NCBI GenBank assembly: GCA_028671895.1
Contig: CM053794.1
Span: 42,796,501-42,860,500 of the forward strand
DNA from: Oenanthe sinensis
Taxonomy: Eukaryota; Streptophyta; Magnoliopsida; Apiales; Apiaceae
DNA: 64,000 nt
Reading direction: 5' to 3'
Shown here: positions 22,011 to 33,200 of the stretch, in pieces
Layout: each line of letters starts with the position of its first letter
How positions within the stretch are numbered: position 1 is the first letter of the stretch
Program-made: the position numbers and the translations under genes
The notes under the pieces: model-generated
What the model was told of the DNA's origin: nothing
What the model saw: the letters and a program-made list of their open reading frames with translations, nothing else
The model's database searches: none

Positions 22011-22545
22011 TGAAACAAGAAAGAGTTGCAGGTTAGAGCAGTTTAGGGTTTGTGCGTAAGTGAGAAGTAATAGATACAGATGATTAATTCAAAATGACAA
22101 TATGAATTAAACTGTGCCCTTTCAATTGCATAAAAACTGTAGTGGGACACGTGGCAAAAGCTGATTGGAAAAACAATTATTAGTACAAGTCTCAAAATTC
22201 AGCAAGTGTTTGTGTACTGTGTAATGATATGAATCGACAGTCGTGAGAAACACGCGCTTTATTATAAATCCAACCAGAGAATAATAATTATGATGTCACA
22301 AAAAGAAATATAATGTCATAAATGTGATCTCAGAGTTTACCACGTAATCAGAGTTTACAGATCAGAGTTTGTATGAGTCAGAGTTTAGTATGTACTGTCA
22401 GAGTTTACCACATACTTTGACAGAGTTTACCATAAATACTGAGAACTTGTGATCAAAGATTAGTTGATATAATGATCAGAGTTTACTCCATTTTCATCAG
22501 AGTTTACCCCATACTCTAACATAGACTCTGATTGTCTGAAACTTG
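22011..22545 (-). other. Non-coding gap between pol and extra ORF, packed with TCAGAGTTT words
   Basis: This 535-bp stretch has no open frame of note. Between about 22330 and 22510 the word CAGAGTTT occurs eight times on the plus strand (AAACTCTG in the element's sense), usually as TCAGAGTTTA or TCAGAGTTTG. A TATA-like or leader function for the extra ORF is possible from position, but nothing proves it. Confidence 0.75.
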
Positions 22546-25500
22546 CTAAGTTGAGCCACTTGACACCATCCCTAATTCAGAAACCAGTCTGTTAAATGTT
22601 GCTTCAGGCAGAGGTTTTGTGAAGATATCTGCTAACTGTTGATCTGTAGGAACAAAATGCAATTCAATTGTGCCTTCTTCCACATGTTCCCTTATGAAGT
22701 GATATCTGATACTGATGTGCTTTGTCAGAGAATGTTGAACTGGATTCCCTGTCATTGCAATAGCACTTTGGTTATCACAATAAATAGGAGTTTTTGAGAA
22801 TTTCAAACCATAGTCTAGCAATTGATTTCTCATCCATAAGATTTGTGCACAGCAGCTTCCAGCAGCAATATATTCAGCCTCTGCAGTTGATGTTGAAATT
22901 GACTTCTGTTTCTTGCTTTGCCATGATACAAGTCTTCCACCTAAAAATTGACAACTCCCACTTGTGCTTTTCCTGTCAATCTTGCATCCTGCAAAGTCAG
23001 CATCTGAATATCCTATCAATTTGAAATCAGACTCCCTAGGATACCACAAGCCAAGATTAGCAGTGCCCTTGAGATATCTGAAAATCCTTTTCACAGCAAT
23101 CAAATGAGGTGCTCTTGGATTTGCTTGAAATCTAGCACATAGACATGTGGCAAACATTATGTCTGGTCTACTTGCAGTTAAATAAAGTAGAGAACCAATC
23201 ATTCCTCTGTATGCTGTAATATCAACAGGTTCTCCAGTGTCTTGATCAAGTTTTGTTGCAGTAGCCATGGGAGTTGTAGCAGATGCAGAATCTTGCATTT
23301 GAAATTTAGTGAGTAGATTCTTTGTGTATTTAGACTGATTAATGAAGATCCCTTCTTCAGTCTGTTTCACTTGTAAACCCAGAAAATAACTCAATTCTCC
23401 CATCATACTCATTTGATACCTGGACTGCATTAACTTTGAAAATCTTTCACAGAGTTTCTCATTAGTGGAACCAAATATAATATCATCAACATATATTTGA
23501 ACCAATAATAAATCCTTACCTTGAGTTCTATAAAACAAGGTTTTATCAATTGTTCCTCTAGTGAAACCATTTTCAAGTAAGAATAGAGCCAGAGTTTCAT
23601 ACCAGGCCCTTGGTGCTTGCTTTAGTCCATATAAAGCTTTATCCAGTCTGTAGACATGATTTGGATATTTTGGATTGACAAAACCAGGTGGTTGTTCAAC
23701 ATAGACTTCTTCTTCAAGTTCACCATTTAAAAATGCACTTTTAACATCCATTTGGTAGACCTTGAATTTCTTATTTGCAGCATAAGCAAGAAAAATTCTG
23801 ATTGCCTCAAGTCTAGCTACAGGAGCATAGGTTTCATCATAATCAATCCCCTCCTGTTGTGAATAACCTTTGGCTACCAGTCTTGCCTTGTTTCTTGTAA
23901 TTATTCCATCAGAGTCTGTCTTGTTCCTGAATACCCATTTTGTGCCAACAATAGATCTGTTCTTTGGCCTTGGAACTAGGGTCCAAACTTCATTCCTTTC
24001 AAACTCGTTCAATTCTTCCTGCATTGCAGTAATCCAATCTGCATCTTTCAAAGCATCTTCAATCCTTTTTGGTTCTGTTTGTGAAAGAAAACTATGAAAT
24101 AGACATTCATTTTGAGTAGCTTTTCTTGTTTTTATTCCACTCTCCAGATCACCTATGATTAAATCAGGTGTGTGATCTTTGGTCCATTTTCTTGGATGTG
24201 GAAAGTTCCTTGAACTAGATGCTCCCCCATGATCTGTGCCTTCATAGAATGATCCTTCTGTAAATGATGATCCTCCCCTTGAAGATGTGTTTCCATCAGT
24301 GTTTGATGTCTCAGAGTTTATGTACTCAGAGTTTGAATTATCAGAGATTGAGGTATCAGTGTTTGTGGTCTCAGAGTTTGAAAGATCAGAGTTTGTGTTG
24401 TTCAGAGTTTGGTCAGACTCTGATATTTCAATTGTTGAATCTTCAATGTCAGTATGTGATTGTTGTTGCTCCCCCTCAACATGTGCAGTTTCTTCAATTT
24501 CTATTTCAATCATTTCTGAATCAGAGTTTAAAGAATCAGAGTTTACCTCTCCAGGATTTGGTTGATCAGTGTTTATCTCGTCAGAGTTTGGTTCAACAGA
24601 GTTTATTTTCTGCAGTTCATTCTCAAATCTCAGTGTTTCTTGTGCATCTTTATCATATAACCCAGCTATCTTCCCTTCATCAAAGGAGACATTAATTGAT
24701 TCCATGACTGTCCTTGTCCTTAAATTGAATACTTTGAATGCCCTTGAAGAGGTTTTAGAAGTTGTTGCATATCCAATAAAAATTCCCTCATCTGCTTTAA
24801 GTTCAAACTTCTTCAATTGTTCAGGATGTGTCTTGAGAATAAAACACTTGCTTCCAAAGATGTGAAAGTACTTGACATTAGGCTTTCTTCCTTTCAAAGA
24901 TTCATATGGAGTCATTCCATGTTTGTTAATTAAGGAACAATTCTGAGTGATGCATGCAGTGTTCACAGCTTCTGCCCAAAAATAAGTAGGTAGCTTTGCT
25001 CCTTCGAGCATTGTTCTGGCAGCTTCTATTAGAGTTATGTTCTTTCTTTCAACAACACCATTTTGTTGAGGTGTGCCAGGTGCTGAGAATTGTTGAGTGA
25101 TGCCTTTTGTTGAGCAGAATTCCTCCATTGTAGAGTTCTTAAACTCTGTTCCATTGTCACTCCTTAGATTCTTTACTTTGTGAGTTGATCCATTCTCAAT
25201 CATTGCAATATGATCAATAATTGTTTCTGCAGTTTCATCCTTCTTGTGCAAAAAGTATACCCAAGTAAATCTAGTGAAATCATCAACTATTACCAGAGTG
25301 TATTTCTTCTTTCCAATGGACATTATGTTAACTGGACCAAATAAGTCAAGATGCAATAGATGAAAAGGTTGATCAATAGAGTTTTCAGTTTTGCTCTTGA
25401 AAGATGTCTTCCTTTGTTTGGCCTTTTGACATGAATCACAGAGTCCATCAGGATGAAATTGAACTTTTGGAAGACCTCTAACTAGGTCCTTCTTTACCAA

Positions 25501-25965
25501 TTCATTAATGTTTCCAAAGTTCAAGTGACACAACTTTTTGTGCCAATTCCAGCTTTCCATTGGTGATGCCTTTCCAAGTAGACAGGTCAAGGGACCATTA
25601 GAATTAACATCCAAGCTAGCTTCAAATAGGTTGTTATGTCTGTGGCCAATAAGAGCTACTTTTCCATTTTTCTTGCTTTTCACTTCACAATAAGTTCCAT
25701 GAAATTCCACAGAGAAACCTTTGTCTGTCATTTGACTCACACTGAGCAGATTATGTTTGAGTCCTTCAACCAAAGCTACATTTTCAATGATGACATTTCC
25801 AATCACAATGTTGCCATATCCCAGTATTCTTCCTATGTTGCCATCTCCATAAGATACTGCTGGGCCAGCCTTCTCCTCAAACTCTGAAAGCAGGGATTTA
25901 TTTCCAGTCATATGTGCAGAACATCCACTATCAATTACCAGAATGTTTTTCCTGTTTCCCTGCAA
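22546..25965 (-). CDS. pol: Copia-2 pol: protease, integrase, reverse transcriptase, RNase H
   Basis: The ORF is open for 1139 codons. It opens with the protease motif IDSGCSAHMTG (about residues 11-21). Integrase follows: zinc-binding HKKLCHLN...CDSC, then catalytic D, D and E in LHLDLFGPV (about 205), RSDNGTEF (about 268) and NGVVERKN (about 305). A Ser/Asn-rich linker (about 450-590) full of NSD/NSE motifs leads to reverse transcriptase (WTLVPRPKN, QMDVKSAFLNG, YGLKQAPRAWY, YVDDIIFGS). RNase H ends the ORF (GYSDADFAGC, TAEAEYIAAGSC, YCDNQSAI, LADIFTKPLP). The frame opens with TTG directly after a stop, so it has no ATG of its own here and must be reached from gag by recoding or splicing. 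No disabling change was seen. Confidence 0.95.
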   Translation of the reverse strand: MQGNRKNILVIDSGCSAHMTGNKSLLSEFEEKAGPAVSYGDGNIGRILGYGNIVIGNVIIENVALVEGLKHNLLSVSQMTDKGFSVEFHGTYCEVKSKKNGKVALIGHRHNNLFEASLDVNSNGPLTCLLGKASPMESWNWHKKLCHLNFGNINELVKKDLVRGLPKVQFHPDGLCDSCQKAKQRKTSFKSKTENSIDQPFHLLHLDLFGPVNIMSIGKKKYTLVIVDDFTRFTWVYFLHKKDETAETIIDHIAMIENGSTHKVKNLRSDNGTEFKNSTMEEFCSTKGITQQFSAPGTPQQNGVVERKNITLIEAARTMLEGAKLPTYFWAEAVNTACITQNCSLINKHGMTPYESLKGRKPNVKYFHIFGSKCFILKTHPEQLKKFELKADEGIFIGYATTSKTSSRAFKVFNLRTRTVMESINVSFDEGKIAGLYDKDAQETLRFENELQKINSVEPNSDEINTDQPNPGEVNSDSLNSDSEMIEIEIEETAHVEGEQQQSHTDIEDSTIEISESDQTLNNTNSDLSNSETTNTDTSISDNSNSEYINSETSNTDGNTSSRGGSSFTEGSFYEGTDHGGASSSRNFPHPRKWTKDHTPDLIIGDLESGIKTRKATQNECLFHSFLSQTEPKRIEDALKDADWITAMQEELNEFERNEVWTLVPRPKNRSIVGTKWVFRNKTDSDGIITRNKARLVAKGYSQQEGIDYDETYAPVARLEAIRIFLAYAANKKFKVYQMDVKSAFLNGELEEEVYVEQPPGFVNPKYPNHVYRLDKALYGLKQAPRAWYETLALFLLENGFTRGTIDKTLFYRTQGKDLLLVQIYVDDIIFGSTNEKLCERFSKLMQSRYQMSMMGELSYFLGLQVKQTEEGIFINQSKYTKNLLTKFQMQDSASATTPMATATKLDQDTGEPVDITAYRGMIGSLLYLTASRPDIMFATCLCARFQANPRAPHLIAVKRIFRYLKGTANLGLWYPRESDFKLIGYSDADFAGCKIDRKSTSGSCQFLGGRLVSWQSKKQKSISTSTAEAEYIAAGSCCAQILWMRNQLLDYGLKFSKTPIYCDNQSAIAMTGNPVQHSLTKHISIRYHFIREHVEEGTIELHFVPTDQQLADIFTKPLPEATFNRLVSELGMVSSGST

Positions 25966-25979
25966 TCAGTAAATGCAAT

Positions 25980-28235
25980 TTAATTAGAAGATTTGGGGAC
26001 CCAAACTAGTTTGGGTCCTTTCTTTGAAAACTTGTTAACTTTTGCAACAGAAGTTCTTTTGTCAGAGTTTGTGTTAACAGAGTTTACATGATCAGAGTTT
26101 GCATTCACAGAGTTTGTACTGTCAGAGTTTACACTCCTTTTATCAGACTTTATCACATACATTTGCTTGACAGTATGTTTTGGAGAATCACTCTTTTGAG
26201 GCTTTGGTTTGTAAGAATTGTAATACAAATTATGATAATCTTTGCATGTATAAATGGAATGCCATAAACTACCACAATGAAAACAGGGATTGTATCTTGT
26301 TTGTTTTCTAGCCTCAAACCTAGGTCTTTCAGATTCTTTCTTTTTCTTTTGTTTGCAGTCAATAGCAAGGTGATTAGAATTACCACAAGTAAAACAGATT
26401 TTCCTAGGAGCATCAGGGATATTTATGTAATTATTCTCCTTAGTAATTCCTACTTTACCATTCCTATTTCTTTTCACCTTCTTAGTTTTATTAGTGACTG
26501 CCTTCAACTTTTCTTTAAGTTGCTTCTGTGAAAGTAACCCTACATTCACCTTCTTAAGATCTAGCACACTATTATTTTTAGAGCATTCAGGGAGAGTTTT
26601 CTTATCATTACTAGCTCTAACAAACTTCACAGGTTCACTCAATGTTCCTTTTGTGTGTGAATTAGTATGAATTTCTTTATCAGATTCATAACCTAAGGCA
26701 GATGTCCAATTCTTTTCAGAAAGCATTTGTTGGACCTTCTTACCAGAGTTTGTCCAAACTCTGAAGGTCTCTTTTTCCTTAGCTATCTCAGATTTCAAAT
26801 ATGTGACTTGTATTTCCAACTGAGTTTGCATGTGTATAGCATTCTCACAGTCTTTCTTAAAACTAAGCATGTGAACAAGTTCAGTTTCAAGAAAGTCATT
26901 CCTAGCATTCAGAGTTTGTATTTCAGATTTTAATCTTTCATTCTCAAGAGATTGTGATTTAAAGCTAACATGCAGATTTCTAAGAAAAGACTTTAGTTCA
27001 TGAATATCTTCAGTATCAAAATTGAAAACAGAGTTTGGTACCTTGTCAGAGTTTAAAATGGGAGAATTAGAGTTTGCCATGAGAGCATAGTTAGTTTCTT
27101 CTTCAGAGTCTGAGGAATCCATCCAATCGTTCTTTGATGTGATGAGAGCTTTCCCAGATTCCTTGCTTCTGCACTCAGTAGCAAAGTGTCCCATCTTGTT
27201 GCACTTGTAACACTTGACCTTTGATTTATCAAGAATTTTTGATTTTGCATCTCTATTTTCCCTTTTTCTGAATCTGTCTTTCTTGTCTGTCTCACTATGC
27301 TTCTTCTGAAAGTTTCCTTGCTTCCTAAATTTTCTGTATTTCTTGAAGCTTTTGACAAACATAGCAAACATCTCCATCATGTCAGAGTCTGAAGAATTTT
27401 CAGAGTTTTCATCAGAGTTTGCCTCAAACTCTGATTCACTGCTATCTTGGAGTACTACTTCTTTCCCTTTCCTTGTTGAAACCTTAAGCACCTTTTCTTT
27501 TGGTTCTTCAATTTTTGCTTCAACATTCAAAGCAATAGGTCTTGCCTTGTTACTCTTTCTATTTCTTCTTTGCTGTAACTCCAGATCATGAGTTTTCAAT
27601 TTGCCATAAACTTCATCTAAGGACATCTCATCCAAGTCAGCCCTGTCTCTTATCAAGGATGTCTGCAGATCCCATTCTTCTGGAAGAGCCCTCAGAAATT
27701 TGGTGTTTGAATCTTCATTGTCATATACTTTATCCACCAAAGCTAAGTTATTCAACAGAGTTAGAAATCTATCATAGATATCTGTGAGGGACTCATTCTG
27801 CTTAGCCTCAAAGTATTCATATTCTTGGATTAGAACAGATCTTCTATTTTTCTTTATCTCCTTGGTTCCTTGACATTGAACCTCCAGTGCATCCCAGATT
27901 TCTTTGGCAGTTTTGCAAGCTATTACCCTGTTAGACATTACAGAGTCAAGACTGTTATGTAGAATATTTCTTACCTTTGCATCTTTCAAGACTTCCTGTT
28001 TTTCTTCATTAGTCCATTCTTTCTTGTCCTTCAGGGTGTAATACTCAGGGATTTGTCTTCCTTCCACAATTGTAGAAGGCACCAGTTTGGTTGGTAGGTA
28101 CTGACCTGTATGGATCCTATCTAAGTAATCAGGATCAGTTGCTTCTAAGAACATCATCATCTTCACCCTCCATGTAGGGTATTCAGCCTTCTTCAATATT
28201 GGAATTCTGATGCTCTCATACTTGTTTCCAGACAT
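25980..28235 (-). CDS. gag: Copia-2 gag (751 aa)
   Basis: The start MSGNKYESIRIPIL lies 36 bp inside the primer-binding site. Residues about 1-230 form the copia gag (UBN2/DUF4219-like) domain: YPTWRVKMMMFLEA, AKEIWDALEVQCQGT, SLTDIYDRFLTLLNNLA. Three CCHC-type knuckles follow, CYKCNKMGHFATEC (about 341), CFTCGNSNHLAIDC (about 613) and CFHCGSLWHSIYTC (about 650). A coiled-coil-like stretch (about 415-495) lies between the first two. The C-terminus has NSD/NSV repeats and ends WVPKSSN before a stop. Gag would form the virus-like particle and bind element RNA. At 751 residues it is long for copia but in line with Sireviruses. Confidence 0.93.
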   Translation of the reverse strand: MSGNKYESIRIPILKKAEYPTWRVKMMMFLEATDPDYLDRIHTGQYLPTKLVPSTIVEGRQIPEYYTLKDKKEWTNEEKQEVLKDAKVRNILHNSLDSVMSNRVIACKTAKEIWDALEVQCQGTKEIKKNRRSVLIQEYEYFEAKQNESLTDIYDRFLTLLNNLALVDKVYDNEDSNTKFLRALPEEWDLQTSLIRDRADLDEMSLDEVYGKLKTHDLELQQRRNRKSNKARPIALNVEAKIEEPKEKVLKVSTRKGKEVVLQDSSESEFEANSDENSENSSDSDMMEMFAMFVKSFKKYRKFRKQGNFQKKHSETDKKDRFRKRENRDAKSKILDKSKVKCYKCNKMGHFATECRSKESGKALITSKNDWMDSSDSEEETNYALMANSNSPILNSDKVPNSVFNFDTEDIHELKSFLRNLHVSFKSQSLENERLKSEIQTLNARNDFLETELVHMLSFKKDCENAIHMQTQLEIQVTYLKSEIAKEKETFRVWTNSGKKVQQMLSEKNWTSALGYESDKEIHTNSHTKGTLSEPVKFVRASNDKKTLPECSKNNSVLDLKKVNVGLLSQKQLKEKLKAVTNKTKKVKRNRNGKVGITKENNYINIPDAPRKICFTCGNSNHLAIDCKQKKKKESERPRFEARKQTRYNPCFHCGSLWHSIYTCKDYHNLYYNSYKPKPQKSDSPKHTVKQMYVIKSDKRSVNSDSTNSVNANSDHVNSVNTNSDKRTSVAKVNKFSKKGPKLVWVPKSSN

Positions 28236-28270
28236 GATTATTTGATCTTTTTGAGTTGAAATTTACAACC

Positions 28271-28284
28271 TGGCTCTGATACCA
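28271..28284 (-). promoter_or_regulatory. Primer-binding site of Copia-2
   Basis: The minus strand reads TGGTATCAGAGCCA two bases after the 5' LTR, a perfect match to the usual initiator Met-tRNA complement. Confidence 0.95.
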
Positions 28285-28286
28285 AT

Positions 28287-28824
28287 TGTTTCCCAGAATA
28301 ATCAATCTATTACAGAAGGGGGTTGAATGTAATAGTGCCTGTAAATCGATTATGAACACAAGTATATTGAATGGAATACTGTTTTGTATTAATAATGAAC
28401 TTGAATACAAAACTCTCTCAAGATATTAAGTTCTTAAGAGCTGCTAGGTTACAAGATATTGCTTTTATGAATTCAATCTTTAATTATAACCTATCTCTGT
28501 GTTTATATAGACACAGCTACAAATACAATTACAAAACAGATTATGATAAGAATAGATTTAATAAGGTAATTTGACTTGCACTTGAATTCCTTCTTACTAT
28601 CCAAATCAGACTCTGATTTGTCTGTTTCCTTTTCTGATAAACTCTGGAGCTAAACTCTGTCGGTTTGTCATTCTCTGATTTGAGCATTCTCTGTTAGAGT
28701 AAACTCTGATTGAGTATTCTCTGGTAGAGTAAACTCTGACCGACAGCTTCCTTAAACGCTGATGACGTCAGCATAAACTCTGTTTAGTAATCTCTGACAA
28801 TCACCAGTGTTTGCATTCCTAACA
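28287..28824 (-). repeat. 5' LTR of Copia-2 (538 bp)
   Basis: This matches 16735-17272 with no difference that I could find. It contains the promoter copies (TATA box 28502-28510, TGACGTCA 28763-28770). TATAA follows at 28825. Confidence 0.95.
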
Positions 28825-30232
28825 TATAATATAAGCTCTATACATATCTATATTAACTAAAATTTTACTTTTAACACGAGTCCATATTATAACATATTTA
28901 TATTAAATAGAATACATTTATATATAAAAAGAGAACATATAATATTAATATAAATTTTTAATATTATAAAATATATATTAAATATTAATAAAAAATCAAT
29001 TTACTTAAATATTATATTTAAATTATATTCTATGTTTTCTATTTTAAGGATCATACTTATCTTATAATTTTTATTTAATATATCATTAAAATTTATGAAT
29101 ATTAATATATAAATATCATTGTATAATAAAATACAACTCTAACATCGATAGTCCTCCTTTTATATAACTACTCACTGATAATATTATATTATATTAACAT
29201 AAATTCTCATATATTATAAAATTTTATAATAAACATCAATAAAATATAATATAAAAAATAAAATTACCTAAATATTAGTTATTCATCCCGTGCTTCGCAC
29301 AGATTATAACCTTGTATAAATGTATGATAAAAATGATGAGATTATAATTTTCAGATTTTGTTTTGAATTTTTTTTATTACTTAACTATGAAAATAATTAT
29401 ATTAATTTATGAAAGATATTTAATTTATAATATATTTCTTCTTTTAAAAAGACAGAGTCATTTTTCAAGAATTTATAACATTTTTAAAGTAATTTTTCTC
29501 TTTCAAAAAATATTTTTTCTCTAAGATCAAATAAACATATAAAAATGTTTTGTAGAATTACTAAATTTTCTGTATTTATTTGAAATTTTCCTAAAACTCA
29601 TCATTATTTTATGTTAAAAAAATATTCAACCCTCAGAATAATTTTTTGAGACCGGCCACGAGAACTTTTTTAGTCACTAATCAATTTTGTCAAAAACAAA
29701 TGGTAACTTATCAACGTGGGCACAATTTTTAATTAGAGATAAAGTACACAATGCAATATATACTATATTATTATAGCTTAAATATTAAAAATTTTGGTTG
29801 ATTGATCGGTCGTCCGTACTGGCCCGACCTAAAAAATATACACATATTAAATATAATATGACCTAAAAAATATTAGTTATAATTTTATTTAATATAATAT
29901 GAGCTCTAACTATATATATATATATATACTAAAATATTATTTTTTAGACTCAATTATTTATTTATAACATGAGTCCAAATTATATAAATTTATTTATTAT
30001 AATATAAGCTCTATACATATCTATATTAACTAAAATTTTACTTTTAACACGAGTCCATATTATAACATATTTATATTAAATAGAATAAATATATATATAA
30101 AAAGAGAACATATAATATTAATATAAATTTTTAATATTATAAAATTATATATTAAATATCAATAAAAATATAAATAAAAAATCAATTTACTTAAATATTA
30201 GTTATCCCGTGTTTCGTACTAGTTATAAGCTT
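28825..30232 (+). repeat. Second copy of the tandem duplication flanking Copia-2, with empty site
   Basis: 28825-29010 continues the interrupted first copy, 29011-30002 repeats 15742-16734, and 29998-30200 repeats 28825-29010 without the retroelement. The junction at 29998-30002 has a single TATAA. The ends carry Helitron-like 'CCCGTG.TTCG' words (29288, 30204). About eight differences separate the two 1-kb copies. Confidence 0.88.
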
Positions 30233-33200
30233 GTATAACTTTTATAATTGTTACAACTAATTGTTTTTTTTATCATACTCTTTAATCTCAACCACAAATA
30301 ATATTATCTAGTGACACAAAATTAACACTCGTATGTTTTAATTAACTTCTGTACTCCACTCACTCAGTATATAATAATACAAATAAATATAAAAGGTAAA
30401 TATTTATTTAATATTATTATCAATAAACCAAAATTTTAAGAAATTGAGATTAAAATAATTTAAAAATCAAATATTAATAACCTTTTTAATGATTTTTCGC
30501 TATTTATCTTACTTATAATTATAATTTTTTTATAGATTTAATTGAATTTACAATGTAGATAAAAATATAATTTAATTACTTTATAATTATTTATTTAGGG
30601 GGCGGAACTTTTGAGAATATGGTCCAGTTTGGTATTGCTGTTGCAGACAGCTACAATAGTTTTTTGCTGAAAAACAGTTTTTTGTTGAAAACATGTCAGA
30701 AACGTGTTTGGTAAATTCTAAAAGATGATGTCTGGAAAAACGTTTTTGATCTAAAAGTTGCTATTAGCAAAAACATGTTCCCCGTACTTTTGGAAAAAGC
30801 TGTTTTCAACTTTCGCAGGAAGTAGCTATCGGTTTCATTATCAAACCTTCCAAAAACATTATTTTTATATATTATATTTCAAAATATGCATAAATCAAAA
30901 ATATTACAAAACAATCATCTAATTTTCCTTACAGCACTTTTTTCACTGACACTTTTTCTCGACCGGCACTTTTTCTCGCAGCAGTAAGACTCTCAAACGC
31001 AGCGTATGTCATGATCACAAAAAATTTAGCACAGGGTCAACTAAATCCGTGGGCCTTTAGGTTGGAGCTCGCCTCACTTGTAGTTTGTTTTAGTCACAGC
31101 CCTTTTGCGTCAAGTCCGGTCGTCACTTAATAAATTACGCTATAGTATCATGTGTTACTCTTATAATTAGACAATTTATTTTAGTTAATATTATACTGTT
31201 TTTTTCATAAATTTGTTATTGATTTTTTTATCAGAAATTTATTATTACGAGTTGGTATTGATTGACTTAATTTAAATAAATATATTTTTATTAATATTAA
31301 TATAAAAAATTGGTAATTATTTTAAGAATTGAGAACAATAGAAATTGTGTCCATTCGGGTTAAGTAGTGAAAATAGGGGATGATATATATATGTTTAAGA
31401 TGACATGATGAGTTAATGACATGATAGTGAGAAAATTTTAATTTTACCCTAGTGAATTTTTTGGAAAGTGGAACCCATTTACAACAATATTATTAATTTG
31501 AGGATAATAATGATAAAAGAATAGATAGATGTAGACGTATAGATGATTAATTAATTACTTTATTATAGAATTAGTCACTTAAGGACACCAAACAAGTTAC
31601 CACCCAAAATGATAATATCAGCAAGCCAAATTATTATAATTGAACATGTAAATTTAAAATTTATTTAGTTACTTGATGTAACAGGGTAGGCTTGGATTGT
31701 TGCAGGGTAAAAGTGATGTGTGTGATATTATTAAAGTTTTAATAATTTTGATAAATAAATGTAAAAAAACTAGTTGACAAAATTATTAAAATTAGGTTTT
31801 TTAAAACCAAATTATTGTTAATAATAATTTTACTTTAAAAAAATATCAATTCACTTCCTAAGTTGCGAACTGTTTTTCCAAACTATTATGATTATATGTT
31901 TCTAAAAACAACTTTAGTAATAATAATATTCCTACGACTTTTTTCGTTTTGTTTTGGGAAGGTAAAGTCAAGCGGACACAAATATAAATCATGTATATTA
32001 AATTCAGTCCCACTTTGATTTAATCACTAAAATATGTGTACCACGTATTAATTGTGTATTTTTATTACAAGCAAAGACTAAACTACTCCCTGGGTCCAAT
32101 TTTACACGTTATTTTTGAAAAAATTACGTTTTTTAAGAAAAAATTAAATAGATAATTTGTTTACTTGTCTATTCATAATAATTACATTAAATGTAAATGA
32201 GTTGTTTGTATATTTAAATTAGTCAAATATTAAAAACAGTAATAAAAGAGTAATTTGTGAAGAAGTCATTAAAAAATTATTATTTTTTAAAAAAGTGTGA
32301 AAAATATTTTGAGAGATATTTTTTTTACAAAAATTATATAGGACGGAGAGTATATGGGAGGCAAGAAGCAACCCATATTTATATGAAGATGGTATCACAA
32401 TCAGCGTTCACCGATAATATTAAAAATTTATTAAATGTTTGACAATATTTCAAAAGATATACTCCTATTATACAATGCGTGAAGCGTCCTCCAGGCTACA
32501 GTTATACTGTCAGTCTGTCATGGGGATATATCACTATATCAGTATATTTCTATATACGTATCTAGTCTATGGATTTTTTTTTAAATTTAGGTATTTAATA
32601 TTATAATAATGTTACGTGCTCCAAAAGTTATTTTAATTTTTTTTCCAAATGATGTGACATGATATATGTTATTTATTTTAATTTGTGAACACATAATATG
32701 CGCAAGCCTCATATATTATATTATAAAAAAATTACCAATTACATACCTTGACAATTAAGCATTGTCAGCATTTGAGACAATTTTTAGAATAATTTTTGGA
32801 ATAACTACTGTTTTTCTCGGTGTTATGCTCGATAGACAAGGTTTGACGCATTTAAGTCAGAAACTGGAGGGTTATAGGCTTGCAGCAGCCGTTCCATTTT
32901 CGTATAAAATATTATATAAATATTGTTTAAGTCGATCGTCCGTTAGTCGTAACCAGGACAGAAACATAAATAACAAAGAGTGAGATTGTATTTGACTAGA
33001 AGCGGGAATTCTTTGTTACCACTTGCCAAGTAGAAAATTATTTAGTGGTGGTGGGCACATTTTTTGACTACTCAAAATTAGGCTGTATTTAGCGAACTAA
33101 ATTTCCCTTCAAAACAAAATTTCATAAATATATATATATATATACATGTTTCTACCCTGACTTTTTCTTTTCTGAATAAAACCCTAACTTTTCTTTGTTG

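Larger units (their letters stand above)
16735..28824 (-). mobile_element. Copia-2: complete Sirevirus-type copia element (12.1 kb)
   Basis: Reading right to left: 5' LTR 28287-28824, primer-binding site 28284-28271, gag 28235-25980, pol 25965-22546, a gap with repeated words, a large extra ORF 22010-17373, polypurine tract 17288-17273 and 3' LTR 17272-16735. The LTRs are each 538 bp and I found no difference between them. All three ORFs are open, so the copy looks young and may be autonomous. A long gag with several zinc knuckles, the pol sequence style and an additional ORF after pol place it with Sireviruses (SIRE/Maximus lineage of Ty1/copia). Confidence 0.93.

Noticed and set aside
24264..24695. 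Long plus-strand ORF with SEFxxSEF-type repeats
   Set aside because: It is the antisense reading of the NSD-rich linker in Copia-2 pol; its repeats simply mirror the TCAGAGTTT word.
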